This document shows, piece after piece, positions 25,468-34,604 of a DNA stretch of 40,035 nt. The translations under genes were made by a program, and so were the position numbers. Positions within the stretch are counted from its first letter, which is position 1; every line of letters starts with the position of its first letter. The notes beneath the pieces are model-generated. The model made no database searches. It had not been told where the DNA came from and was given only the letters and a program-made list of their open reading frames with translations. Source of the DNA: Promethearchaeota archaeon (GTDB lineage Archaea > Asgardarchaeota > Lokiarchaeia > Sigyniarchaeales > SOKP01); NCBI GenBank assembly GCA_019057795.1, contig JAHLWS010000036.1, forward strand, positions 1 through 40,035. Direction: 5' to 3'.

Positions 25468-25487
25468 AATTTGGAAAAAACCAAATT
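25468..25487. repeat. Perfect inverted repeat with an A6 spacer upstream of larA
   Basis: AATTTGG, AAAAAA, CCAAATT: 7-base arms that match exactly and include GG/CC pairs, which are rare in this region. It is 116 bases before the larA ATG. An operator or a small hairpin in a long leader are both possible. Confidence 0.5.
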
Positions 25488-25603
25488 CCCATTAATAGCC
25501 AATTAAAAGATAGTGTTATTATTGATGTTTTAATATTGTTATTTTATTAAGAATAAAACCGACTATTATTATTAAGTAATTCTTTCAAATCTAGTGAATA
25601 TGA

Positions 25604-26836
25604 ATGGTTAAACAATTTAAAGTCCCGTGGGCCGCTTGGAGGGACCCAGAATATTTAGAATTAGAGCTCCCCGATTCCTGGGATGTTTCCGTCTGTAGAA
25701 TGAAAGATGCTGACGCTCCAGAATTATCAAGTGAAGATATTAGAAAAGGGATACTAAATCCAATAGGAACTCCTAATTTATCTGTTATTGCCCAGGGGAG
25801 AAAAAGCGTGGTAATCGTTGTAGACGATATGACAAGAACGACGCCATCATCGAAAATTCTTCCGTTTGTTTTTGAAGAACTAGAAAAAGCTGATATCTCA
25901 GAAGAACAAATCACAATTTTATTTGCTCTTGGCGCTCATAGACCAATGAATAAAAACGATTGCTTATTAAAACTAGGCAAAGAAATTGTAAGTAGGTTTA
26001 AAATCGAAAATCATCATCCTTACGAGAACCTTGTACATCTAGGAGATTCTAAGATAGGGACGCCTATTGATGTAAATAAAACGTATTATAACGCAGATTT
26101 AAAGATTGCGGTAGGAGGTGTTATCCCCCATCCTTTAGCTGGCTTTGGGGGCGGTGCCAAAATAGTATTGCCCGGAGTATGTGGTATTCACACACTCGAG
26201 GCGAACCATTCTGCAGGAATGCGAGGAATTGGAGCGGGAATCGGAAGAATGACTGAAATAAGGGAAGATATTGAGGATATTGTTGATAATGTTGGCTTAG
26301 ATTTTTCTGTTAATGTAGTGATGAATGAAATTGGCAACATAACTGAGATCTATTCAGGCCACTATCGAGACGCGCATAGAAAAGCTATGGAAGCCGCAAA
26401 GGAATCTTATACGACAGAAATTACCCTTGAAAATCAAATATGTTTCTTAAATTCTTACCCAGAAGATTCTGAATTGAACCAATCGATAAAAGCTTTTAAT
26501 ATTTTAATGACGGCTTCAAATAGATTTCTTGATAGAAAAGGCACGATTGTTGTAATGTCATCTTCCTACGAAGGCAAGGGTTTTCATAGTTTAATTGCTG
26601 AGACGGGTGCTAAATTATATAACAATTTTGGGAATGGAATTTTATGGAAAGCGTTTGTAAAGAGAAGAAATGTATATTTCTTTTCTCCAAATATTAGTAA
26701 ACCAGATTTATATCATTTCTATCCAAAATCCGTCCAATTGTTTAATGATTGGAATGAGTTAATTAATGAATTATCAAATATGCACGGAAATTCTCCTAAA
26801 GTAGCGATAATTCCTACAAGTATGCAGTTAACATAA
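25604..26836 (+). CDS. larA: LarA-family nickel-pincer racemase/epimerase
   Basis: A 410-residue protein of the lactate racemase family, which uses the nickel-pincer nucleotide (NPN) cofactor to epimerise 2-hydroxy acids. The key residues can all be placed with the same spacing as in Lactobacillus LarA: His112 in LGAHRPM, His176 in GGVIPHPLAG, Lys186 in FGGGAKIVLPG (the cofactor-linked Lys) and His202 in EANHSAG. VVDDMTRTTP and HHPYENLVHLG also match. The cofactor genes larB, larC and larE are not nearby. The family contains many enzymes with other 2-hydroxy acid substrates, so lactate is only a guess. ATG start; a long AT-rich leader with inverted repeats lies upstream. Confidence 0.85.
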   Translation: MVKQFKVPWAAWRDPEYLELELPDSWDVSVCRMKDADAPELSSEDIRKGILNPIGTPNLSVIAQGRKSVVIVVDDMTRTTPSSKILPFVFEELEKADISEEQITILFALGAHRPMNKNDCLLKLGKEIVSRFKIENHHPYENLVHLGDSKIGTPIDVNKTYYNADLKIAVGGVIPHPLAGFGGGAKIVLPGVCGIHTLEANHSAGMRGIGAGIGRMTEIREDIEDIVDNVGLDFSVNVVMNEIGNITEIYSGHYRDAHRKAMEAAKESYTTEITLENQICFLNSYPEDSELNQSIKAFNILMTASNRFLDRKGTIVVMSSSYEGKGFHSLIAETGAKLYNNFGNGILWKAFVKRRNVYFFSPNISKPDLYHFYPKSVQLFNDWNELINELSNMHGNSPKVAIIPTSMQLT

Positions 26837-27008
26837 TCTAAAACTTTTATATTTCTTTTTAAAACTTACTTAGAACCATTATTTTTTTCATTTAAATCAT
26901 TAAAATATGAATATTATTAAATAAATCTACAGAAAATAAAAGATAGTTTTATTTTTTCTTTTAGTATACTTTAATTTAAGTCAATTTTGAAAATTGTTAT
27001 TGTTTCAT

Positions 27009-28265
27009 ATGAAAAAAGTTGAATTACTTGCTCCAGCAAAAAATTTAAAAGCGATTAAAGCAGCGTCAAAATACGCAGACTCAGTTTATTTTGGAATAGA
27101 GAAGTTTAATATGAGAATGCGTTCGGAAAATATTGCTCTGGAAAATCTTACTAAAATCATGGATTTTTGCCGTAAAGCTGGGTTAAAAGCGTATTTAGCC
27201 ACAAATATATTAATATACGACAACGAATTGAATTACTTACACGAAGTCATAGAAAAAGGAAAAGAGGCAGGTATTCACGCTGTTATTGTTCACGATATTG
27301 CTGCAATTGAAGTAGCTAAAGAGGTTGGGGTGCCTTTTCATATTTCTACGCAATGTAACGTGTCTAATTCTTTATCTGCTAGATTTTATGAAAAGCTAGG
27401 GGCAGAGAGATTAATTTTAGCTCGGGAATTATCTTTAGAAAAAATTAAAGAAATAAAGAGGAATTTATCTAAAGCAGAAATTGAAATTTTTGTTCACGGA
27501 GCAATGTGCACTTCCATAAGTGGCAGATGCTATTTTTCTCAAGATATTTGTGGAACCGAAGAGAAATCAGCAAACCGAGGTAATTGCATACAACCATGTA
27601 GAAGACGCTGGTGGTTAAGGGAAGAGTCTGGTGCAGAATACATCTACGATGGTGTTAGGTTCATGAATTCAAGAGATCTTTGTACAATTGCCCACATACC
27701 TAGATTCATTGAAGCTAAGGTTGACGCTTTTAAAATTGAAGGCAGAATGCGACACCCTCATTATGTCGAGGTGGTTACAAAAATTTACCGAGAAGCTATT
27801 GAGGCTTATTATAACGGTTCTTTTTCAAAAAAAAAAGTAGGTCGATGGGTTACTGACTTAAAGAAAGTTTATAATCGAGGATTTACTCCAGGATTTTACT
27901 TTAAGAGAATGACTGAAGAAGACCATCAACATAAATCCCCTTCAAATTTATCACATTTCAGATATATCAAAGTTGGTCAAGTTGAGGATTATACGAAAGA
28001 TTATGCTAAAATTTCGTTGGATAACGGATATTTAACTAAAAATGACGATTTAATTATTATGGGCAATAATACAGACACATACATTCATCAAAAAGCAGAA
28101 GTTATTAAATTCAAAGAAAAACATATTAATAAAACTCCAAGAGGAACAAAAGAAAAGCCTATATTCGTAAAATTACGAATTAATGGAAAAGCAATTGGTA
28201 ATGGCGAAGATAAAATCTACATCTTTACTGATAAAACCTATGGAAGAGATTATGCTTTACCATAA
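27009..28265 (+). CDS. Peptidase U32 family protein (probable RNA-hydroxylation type, Fe-S)
   Basis: A 418-residue member of the U32 family. Despite the name, characterised members (RlhA, TrhP/YegQ, UbiU/V) take part in oxygen-independent hydroxylation of RNA or quinone and bind an iron-sulfur cluster. The N-terminus KKVELLAPAKNLKAIKAA and SVYFGIEKFNMR are typical. The cluster region is FVHGAMCTSISGRCYFS followed by CGTEEKSANRGNCIQPCRR, giving the family's cysteines. KVDAFKIEGRMRHPHYVE is the conserved central motif. The C-terminal part (about 310-418) is a beta-rich extension as in YegQ-like proteins. ATG 27009 is chosen over a TTG at 26994. Probably tRNA modification; the substrate is unproven. 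Confidence 0.85.
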   Translation: MKKVELLAPAKNLKAIKAASKYADSVYFGIEKFNMRMRSENIALENLTKIMDFCRKAGLKAYLATNILIYDNELNYLHEVIEKGKEAGIHAVIVHDIAAIEVAKEVGVPFHISTQCNVSNSLSARFYEKLGAERLILARELSLEKIKEIKRNLSKAEIEIFVHGAMCTSISGRCYFSQDICGTEEKSANRGNCIQPCRRRWWLREESGAEYIYDGVRFMNSRDLCTIAHIPRFIEAKVDAFKIEGRMRHPHYVEVVTKIYREAIEAYYNGSFSKKKVGRWVTDLKKVYNRGFTPGFYFKRMTEEDHQHKSPSNLSHFRYIKVGQVEDYTKDYAKISLDNGYLTKNDDLIIMGNNTDTYIHQKAEVIKFKEKHINKTPRGTKEKPIFVKLRINGKAIGNGEDKIYIFTDKTYGRDYALP

Positions 28266-28372
28266 ATAAATATGACCGAATCTAAAGCTAATTTAATTCA
28301 ATCTATAAAAATTTAAAATTACATTTAAGTAAATAAATTTATATTATTAAAAATTAGAATTAATGTTGTTTT

Positions 28373-28380
28373 AAGGAGAT
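28373..28380 (+). promoter_or_regulatory. Strong Shine-Dalgarno site of ftcD
   Basis: AAGGAGAT ends 4 bases before the ATG at 28385, with 6 bases between GGAG and the start codon. It is one of the best ribosome binding sites in the window and fixes the ftcD start. Confidence 0.75.
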
Positions 28381-28384
28381 AATT

Positions 28385-29302
28385 ATGGCAAATAAAAATA
28401 AAAAAATTGTTGAGTCCGTACCTAATTATAGTGAAGGTACAGATGGAGATAAAGTCGAACGAATTGTAGCAGAAATTAAAAACACTCCCGAAACTAACAT
28501 CGTAGACATTCAATACGACTCTGATTACGACCGAGCCGTAATTACTTTTGTTGGTACTCCAGAAGCTGTGCTGAAAGCAAATATTGCTGCGGCTAAAAAG
28601 GCGATAGAACTAATTGACATGAATAAACACAAAGGTCAACACCCTCGAATAGGAGCAATAGATGTAGTTCCGTTTATACCAGCTCAAAATATTACAATTG
28701 AAGAATGCATAGAATTATCAAAACAATTTGCTGAAGAAATGGCAAAAGAAGGCGTTCCAGTATATTTATACGAAGATTCGGCAAGCAATCTTGAAAGGAA
28801 AAATATTGATAACATAAGAGTCGGAGAATATGAAGGATTAAAAGAAACCATTAAAACAGACCCTGAAAGGAAACCGGATTATGGTCCTTCAGAATTTCAT
28901 CCAACGGCAGGTGCAATTATAACGGGAGCAAGATATCCCTTAATTAGTTTTAATATCAACCTTGGGACTAAAGATGTAAAAATTGCGAAAAAAGTAGCAA
29001 AAGCTATTCATTTACGCTCGGGAGGACTTGTAAACGTTAAAGCAATGGGGACCGATTTAAAAACGAGAGATTGCGTTCAAGTAGGGATTAGTAATATTAA
29101 TTATAAAAAAACCCCTCTATATCGTCAGATGGAACTCGTACGAATTGAAGCCGCTCGATATGGTGTACCCATTGTTGGTACAGAATTAATTGGCGTGTTA
29201 CCCTTAGGTGCTGTGCTTAATTCATTAGATTATTATTTACAACTTGAAAATCCTAAAAAACTTGAGCCAAAACATCTGTTAGAGAATTATTTTGATTTCT
29301 AA
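28385..29302 (+). CDS. ftcD: Glutamate formimidoyltransferase (formiminotransferase domain)
   Basis: Moves the formimino group of N-formimino-L-glutamate to tetrahydrofolate (or an archaeal pterin), which releases glutamate at the end of histidine breakdown. The 305-residue protein corresponds to the formiminotransferase half of animal FTCD only. Its motifs are VESVPNYSEGTDGDKVERIV, HKGQHPRIGAIDVVPFIP (with the catalytic His), YLYEDSA and FHPTAGAIITGARYPLI. The cyclodeaminase half is absent and no separate cyclodeaminase gene is in the window. It is convergent with hutI, only 14 bases between stops, so it completes the hut locus although on the other strand. Confidence 0.93.
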   Translation: MANKNKKIVESVPNYSEGTDGDKVERIVAEIKNTPETNIVDIQYDSDYDRAVITFVGTPEAVLKANIAAAKKAIELIDMNKHKGQHPRIGAIDVVPFIPAQNITIEECIELSKQFAEEMAKEGVPVYLYEDSASNLERKNIDNIRVGEYEGLKETIKTDPERKPDYGPSEFHPTAGAIITGARYPLISFNINLGTKDVKIAKKVAKAIHLRSGGLVNVKAMGTDLKTRDCVQVGISNINYKKTPLYRQMELVRIEAARYGVPIVGTELIGVLPLGAVLNSLDYYLQLENPKKLEPKHLLENYFDF

Positions 29303-29316
29303 ATTTTAAGAGCAAA

Positions 29317-30648
29317 TTAATCAAAATCTACTACAACTTTACCATTTTTTATAACTTTTGAAACTAGGTTTACTCCAAATTGGTAAGGAAGAAAATTATG
29401 ATTCGGTACATCGAAAATTATTAAGTCTGCTTTCTTGCCTACTTCTATACTTCCAATTTGTTCTTGTTTTTGAAGTGCACAAGCGGCGTTAATCGTAGCT
29501 GCTGTTAGAGCTTCAGCTGGTGAAAGTTTCATGTGATAGCATGCTAAAGCAATTATGATTTGCATCGACTCTGTCCAACAATTTGGATTAAGGTCAGTAG
29601 CAAGGGCTATTGGAATACCATATTCGATGATTTTTCTAGCAGGAGCATATTCACTCATCATTAAACAAAATGGCGTCCCAGGTAATAGTGTAGCAATTGT
29701 TTGTGCTTTTCTCATTGCTCTCAAACCTTCGTCGTTAGATTTTAGCATATGTCCCGTCTGCACAGCGTTTAACTCTGCTGCCAATAATGCCCCATTCGTG
29801 TCGACAATTTCGTCGATATGAATTTGCGGTTTTAGACCGTATTTCATAGCCGCCTTTAATATTTTTTTGGTTTGAACAACTGAGAAAATCCCCTCTTCAC
29901 AAAATACATCACAAAATTCTGCTAATTCTTCTTGTGCTACTTTTGGAATCATTTCTGAAATAATTAATTCTACGTAATCGTCTGTTTCACCCTCGTATTC
30001 TGGTGGTACTGCATGAGCGCCTAAAAACGTTGATATTACATCCATGGGATGCTCGAGGTTTAACTCTTTTGCTGCTAATAACGACTTTATTTCGTTCTCG
30101 ACATCAAGTCCATATCCAGATTTCGTTTCCATTGTAGTCGTTCCATATTCCATCATCCTATTAAGAATCTTTTTCCCATTTTGAATTAAGATTTCTAACG
30201 TAGCCTTTCTCGTCGCTTTAACCGTTTTTAATATCCCACCTCCAGACTCTAAAATTTCAAGGTAGGTCTTACCAGCAAGTTTCATTTCAAGTTCATTTTC
30301 TCTAAAACCATCGAAGATAATATGAGTGTGCGGATCAACAAAGCCAGGAGTTACTAAACGATTTGTAGCGTCAATTATTACTGTTTTTTCGTTAGGAGAA
30401 AAGTTAGAATATAATTCATTTGTCGTTCCTACGAAAACTATAGAATTACTAGATATTGCAACTGCGCCATCGTGAATGGGTGCCAGCTCTGCCATGTTCT
30501 TGCCTCTTCTTGGAATCCCATATTTAGAATCCATGGTTACTAATTCGTTGATGTGAATTATAATCAAATCTAATGTGGGTGTTGGAACCTCGTTATCATC
30601 ATCTTTTCTTTTTATTCTTTTTGGCGATGGAGTAGATCTTACTGTCAT
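29317..30648 (-). CDS. hutI: Imidazolonepropionase
   Basis: Third enzyme of histidine degradation; it hydrolyses imidazolone-propionate to N-formimino-glutamate. The 443-residue amidohydrolase shows VTPGFVDPHTHIIFDG (first metal His pair), GGGILKTVKATR, TTMETKSGYGLDVENE, TFLGAHAVPPEY, PQIHIDEI and ALATDLNPNC (metal Asp). It is about 35 residues longer than usual. The excess is a charged N-terminal tail (PSPKRIKRKDDDNE) before the first beta strand LIIIHINELVTM. Its ATG overlaps the hutH stop by 4 bases, so it is translationally coupled as the last gene of hutU-hutH-hutI. Confidence 0.93.
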   Translation of the reverse strand: MTVRSTPSPKRIKRKDDDNEVPTPTLDLIIIHINELVTMDSKYGIPRRGKNMAELAPIHDGAVAISSNSIVFVGTTNELYSNFSPNEKTVIIDATNRLVTPGFVDPHTHIIFDGFRENELEMKLAGKTYLEILESGGGILKTVKATRKATLEILIQNGKKILNRMMEYGTTTMETKSGYGLDVENEIKSLLAAKELNLEHPMDVISTFLGAHAVPPEYEGETDDYVELIISEMIPKVAQEELAEFCDVFCEEGIFSVVQTKKILKAAMKYGLKPQIHIDEIVDTNGALLAAELNAVQTGHMLKSNDEGLRAMRKAQTIATLLPGTPFCLMMSEYAPARKIIEYGIPIALATDLNPNCWTESMQIIIALACYHMKLSPAEALTAATINAACALQKQEQIGSIEVGKKADLIIFDVPNHNFLPYQFGVNLVSKVIKNGKVVVDFD

Positions 30649-32162
30649 TTTACATCGTTTGCAATTTTAATTAATTCTTCACTTTTTATAATTTCCAAAG
30701 CAATTTCAATGTATTCCGAAAGAACTACATCTTCGTTAATATGGGGGATATTTTCACGAATATAGGCATGGCATGCTTCTAAAGTTGCACTAGATTTTAA
30801 CGGTCTTCTAAAATCAAACGCTTGAGCGGCACACAAGATTTCTATCGCGAGTATGTTTTCAAGATTATAAATAATTCGAAGCGCTTTTCTAGCACTAATC
30901 GCTCCCATACTAACATGATCTTCTTGTCCCATTGATGTTGGGATACTATCTGCGCTTGCTGGGAAGCACATTGATTTATTTTCGCTAGCTAATGCTGCTG
31001 AACAATATTGAGTAATCATAAAACCGGAATTTAAACCAGATTCTTGAATTAAATATGGGGGAAGACCCCACTTTCCTTCTAAAAGAAGATATGTTCGTCG
31101 GTCTGAGATATTTCCCAACTCAGAAGCGGCTAAACTAATATAATCTAGGGGTAAGGCAAGAGGTTGTCCATGAAAGTTTCCACCGCTGATAGCAGTATTT
31201 TCATCGAAAACTATAGGATTGTCCGTAACTGAATTTAATTCACATTCCAACTTCTCACTTAAATGTGAAAAAGCATCTCTGGAGGCTCCATGGACTTGGG
31301 GGATACATCGAATAGAATAAGGATCTTGAACTCGACCACAATCTGCATGTGATTCTACAAATTGAGAATTCTTCAAAAACTTCCTAATTCTTTTAGCAAC
31401 GGTTTTAGCACCATCATGAGGACGTAAAGCAATTAATCTCTCATTGAAAGGTTGAGGCGATCCTAAATAAGCTTCAAGCGTTATTGCTCCGATAAGATCG
31501 GCTTGCTCTAAACAACTAAAAAACTTTTCAGCGACAATAACCCCATGAGCTGTAATGAATTGGGTTCCATTAATTAACGCCAAACCTTCTTTTGCATGAA
31601 GTTCAAGCGGTTTTAATCCGTTTTGGTTTAAAACTTCTATTGCTGGTTTATATTTTTTACCATCTTTTGACAAAAAACCTAAACCAATTAAGGGTAAAAA
31701 TAAATGAGCTAACGGAGCAAGGTCACCGGATGCTCCTACTGACCCTTGTTCTGGAACCAACGGAATAAAATCGTTGTTGATGTGCCAGAGAATTCTTTCA
31801 ATCAAATTTAAAGAAATCCCAGAATATCCCATGCTTAACGCGTGGACTTTAAGGATCAACATCAATTTTGCAATTTCCTTGCTAATGGGTGAACCAACGC
31901 CTACGCTATGGCTCTTTAGCAAATTTGATTGTAATTTACCAACTTCTTCTTTTGATATTCTAGTTGTACACAAAGACCCAAATCCCGTATTAATGCTGTA
32001 TACTAAGGCTTCCCCGTTTGCAATATCTTGAACAACATTATAGTTTTTTTCTATTTTTATTTTGGTTTCTTCCGTTAGGACACCATTAATCTGACCTCTA
32101 GCAATCTTCAGAGCCAAGTTAACAGTCAAGTGATCTTGCCCGTATTTAAAATCATTTTCCAT
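30645..32162 (-). CDS. hutH: Histidine ammonia-lyase
   Basis: First enzyme of histidine degradation; it eliminates ammonia from L-histidine to give urocanate. The 505-residue protein carries the Ala144-Ser145-Gly146 triad in GSVGASGDLAPLAH, which cyclises to the MIO electrophile. It also has the N-terminal YSINTGFGSL, EGLALINGTQ, QDPYSIRCIPQVHG, NFHGQPLALPLDY and MGQEDHVSMGA motifs. The length is normal. The start is ATG 32162; an in-frame TTG at 32171 would only add three residues. It lies 28 bases after hutU and overlaps hutI by 4 bases, which makes a tight operon. Confidence 0.96.
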   Translation of the reverse strand: MENDFKYGQDHLTVNLALKIARGQINGVLTEETKIKIEKNYNVVQDIANGEALVYSINTGFGSLCTTRISKEEVGKLQSNLLKSHSVGVGSPISKEIAKLMLILKVHALSMGYSGISLNLIERILWHINNDFIPLVPEQGSVGASGDLAPLAHLFLPLIGLGFLSKDGKKYKPAIEVLNQNGLKPLELHAKEGLALINGTQFITAHGVIVAEKFFSCLEQADLIGAITLEAYLGSPQPFNERLIALRPHDGAKTVAKRIRKFLKNSQFVESHADCGRVQDPYSIRCIPQVHGASRDAFSHLSEKLECELNSVTDNPIVFDENTAISGGNFHGQPLALPLDYISLAASELGNISDRRTYLLLEGKWGLPPYLIQESGLNSGFMITQYCSAALASENKSMCFPASADSIPTSMGQEDHVSMGAISARKALRIIYNLENILAIEILCAAQAFDFRRPLKSSATLEACHAYIRENIPHINEDVVLSEYIEIALEIIKSEELIKIANDVK

Positions 32163-32190
32163 GATAATCAAACCAAATAGGACTCTTACT

Positions 32191-34227
32191 TTATTTATAC
32201 TTTTTTAAATACACATTAATAACATCATTTAATAAATCATCTTTTACCAAATAAGGTAAGGTGATGTGCCCTCTATCTTGATTCTTCAGATTCCAAGCAT
32301 AAGCTGTTGTTAAGGCGTTTTCATTTCTAGCCCAAGCTCTCCTAGCGACACCACAGTTTACATCCCACTCAATTGCAGAGCGAATTATGTTATTTACTCG
32401 TTCTGAACCGTCTAATACAAGACCAAAACCACCGTTAATTGCTTTCCCAGTACCAACGCCCCCTCCATTCGATAGTACACACATAGTCATTCCTCTTGCT
32501 ATATTACCTGCCCAAGAGTGATGAGCCATGTCAGACATAATATTACTGCCATCCTTTATATTTGATGTCTCTCTAAAAGGACTATCGGTCCCAGAAACAT
32601 CGTGATGGTCCCGTCCTAACATAATCGCTCCAATATCTCTATTTTTAACCATTTCGTTGAATTTTAAAGCAATCTTTACTCGAGTTTCCATATCGGCATA
32701 TAATATACGAGCTTGAGAACCAACTACTAAGTTGTTCTTTTCAGCATTCTTTATCCAATGCCAGTTATCTCTATCTTGTGAGCTCCGATTTGGATCGATA
32801 GAAGAAATAGCAACTTGATCGGTTTTTATTAAATCTGAATGTTCTAAGCTTAGGCACACCCATCGGAAAGGTCCATATCCATAATCAAAACATATTGGGC
32901 CCATTATATGTTCTACATAGGAGGGAAATATGAAACCATTTTTTGGATCACCATTAATTGCAATATCATGAGCTCCAGCGTCGTAAATTGCTTTTAGAAA
33001 CGAATTTCCATAGTCCCAGAATATAGTACCTCTACTAACCATAATTTTGATGAAGTTATATTGTTCCCTTAAAGATTCGTCAACTAACCTCTCAAATTTC
33101 TCTCTATCAGATTTTAATAACGCCCTACCTTCCTCGAAACTTAAACCAACGGGGGTATATCCCCCCTCATAAGGCGCGTGACAAGAAGTTTGATCTGATG
33201 CAAGCTCCACTTTGATATTGTTGTCCACTACATATTTCCAGATATCAACAATGTTACCATGATACGCAATTGAAATTGGTTCTTTCTTTTTTCTATATTC
33301 TTCAACCCAACTAAAAATTTCTTCAAGATTGCTCGAAATTTTGCTAACCCATCCTTGCTCATAGCGAGTTTTAATTCGAGAATCGTCAACTTCAGCGATA
33401 ACCCCTATACCACCCGAAATTTCAGTGGCTTTCGCCTGAGCTCCGCTCATCCCTCCCAATCCAGAAGTTAAATAGAGAACTCCTTTAAGTCCTTCACTAG
33501 CAGGAATTTTTAAATAAAGCCGGCCGGCATTTAGCAGTGTGATGTAAGTTCCATGAACAATCCCTTGAGGACCTATATACATCCATCCTCCTGCAGTCAT
33601 TTGACCGTAATTTGCCACACCTAAAGCTGAAGCTCGTTTGAATTCTTCGGGTGTATCAAACATACCAACCATCAAACCATTCGTCATAATTACTCTCGAA
33701 GCTTCTCTCTTACTGGGAAATAAGCCAAGAGGATGACCTGACATAACCACGAGGGTTTGTTTTTCATTTATTACTTCGAGATATTTTTTAATTAATTGGT
33801 ACTGCATCCAATTTTGGCAGACTTGCCCACTTTCGCCATATGTAACGAGTTCATATGGATAAAGAGCTACATTAAAATCCAAATTATTATCCATCATTAA
33901 TTGTATCGCACGAGCCTCTAAAATACCCTTGTACTCATCAACAGGTTTAGCTTTTATTTGTCCCACGGGTCGATATCGATAAGCGTATATTCGTCCTCTA
34001 TTAATTAACTCATTTAAATATTCAGGAGCAAGTCGTTCATGTATTTTTTCAGGTATATATCGCAAAGCATTTTTTAACGCAATTATTGTCTCATCACGAT
34101 TCAAGTCGTAACCACGATTAGGAGCCCTTCGGATATCCTCTTTAAAGACGGGATCTGGAGGTAATTCGTCTGATAATTTAATTTTCATGGCTTTTGAAGG
34201 TTCCATATTTTTAACTAACATCAACAT
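32191..34227 (-). CDS. hutU: Urocanate hydratase, long (animal UROC1-like) form
   Basis: Second enzyme of histidine degradation; it adds water to urocanate with a tightly bound NAD+. The 678-residue protein shows SGHPLGLFPS, GQMTAGGWMYIGPQG, TSGLGGMSGAQAKA, SDQTSCHAPYEGGY, GPFRWVCLSLE, SRDHHDVSGTDSPFRETS (written here as GRDHHDVSG...) and NGGGVGTGKAINGGFG. Ordinary bacterial HutU has about 555 residues. The extra length is mainly N-terminal (ALRYIPEKIHERLAPEYLNE and following), plus an insert. It resembles animal UROC1 (about 676 residues) as I remember it. First gene of the hutU-hutH-hutI operon. ATG 34227 is taken; ATGs at 34221, 34206 and 34188 are also possible. Confidence 0.95.
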   Translation of the reverse strand: MLMLVKNMEPSKAMKIKLSDELPPDPVFKEDIRRAPNRGYDLNRDETIIALKNALRYIPEKIHERLAPEYLNELINRGRIYAYRYRPVGQIKAKPVDEYKGILEARAIQLMMDNNLDFNVALYPYELVTYGESGQVCQNWMQYQLIKKYLEVINEKQTLVVMSGHPLGLFPSKREASRVIMTNGLMVGMFDTPEEFKRASALGVANYGQMTAGGWMYIGPQGIVHGTYITLLNAGRLYLKIPASEGLKGVLYLTSGLGGMSGAQAKATEISGGIGVIAEVDDSRIKTRYEQGWVSKISSNLEEIFSWVEEYRKKKEPISIAYHGNIVDIWKYVVDNNIKVELASDQTSCHAPYEGGYTPVGLSFEEGRALLKSDREKFERLVDESLREQYNFIKIMVSRGTIFWDYGNSFLKAIYDAGAHDIAINGDPKNGFIFPSYVEHIMGPICFDYGYGPFRWVCLSLEHSDLIKTDQVAISSIDPNRSSQDRDNWHWIKNAEKNNLVVGSQARILYADMETRVKIALKFNEMVKNRDIGAIMLGRDHHDVSGTDSPFRETSNIKDGSNIMSDMAHHSWAGNIARGMTMCVLSNGGGVGTGKAINGGFGLVLDGSERVNNIIRSAIEWDVNCGVARRAWARNENALTTAYAWNLKNQDRGHITLPYLVKDDLLNDVINVYLKKYK

Positions 34228-34353
34228 GTATATATTTTTTAAAGTAAATGAATCATACCACTAAAAAATGTTTCAAATGGAATTCACAAAAGATAAAATG
34301 AAGGGAACTATTTTCGTATTAAAAAAGACTTACAAATAACTTGAGCAATTAAA

Positions 34354-34551
34354 TTGAAGGGAACAAAGCGAGCAGATATCAAATCAGGCACGCGGGTTTT
34401 AATCGTTTTAAAGAAAGATCAGCGAACTGGTAAGTTAACCGAGGGTATAGTCAAAGATGTGCTTACAAATACTCCTAATCACCATTATGGGATTAAAGTT
34501 CGGTTGAGGAGTGGTGAAATTGGGCGAGTAAAAAAAATAGTTAGCTTTTAA
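34354..34551 (+). CDS. YwbE-family small protein (COG4895)
   Basis: A 65-residue protein of the conserved YwbE family, found in bacteria and archaea with unknown function. The sequence is diagnostic: KRADIKSGTRVLIVLKKDQR, TGKLTEGIVKDVLTN and HHYGIKVRLRSGEIGRVKKI. It is a small beta-rich, KOW/SH3-like fold by appearance. The start is TTG at 34354. The reading frame upstream offers no ATG, and residues from the first Lys already align with the family start. It is divergent from hutU and convergent with the AOR gene. Confidence 0.85.
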   Translation: MKGTKRADIKSGTRVLIVLKKDQRTGKLTEGIVKDVLTNTPNHHYGIKVRLRSGEIGRVKKIVSF

Positions 34552-34604
34552 CATAATAATTGTAGAATAGAACGGATATTAGAAAATAAAATAAAAAAAA
34601 GTGT

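Larger units (their letters stand above)
25180..25603. other. Divergent intergenic region between the sugar operon and larA
   Basis: A 424-base very AT-rich region without a supportable gene. It must hold the promoters of both the minus-strand sugar operon and larA. The only clear structures are two perfect inverted repeats, listed separately. Individual TATA boxes cannot be told from the background. Confidence 0.5.
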
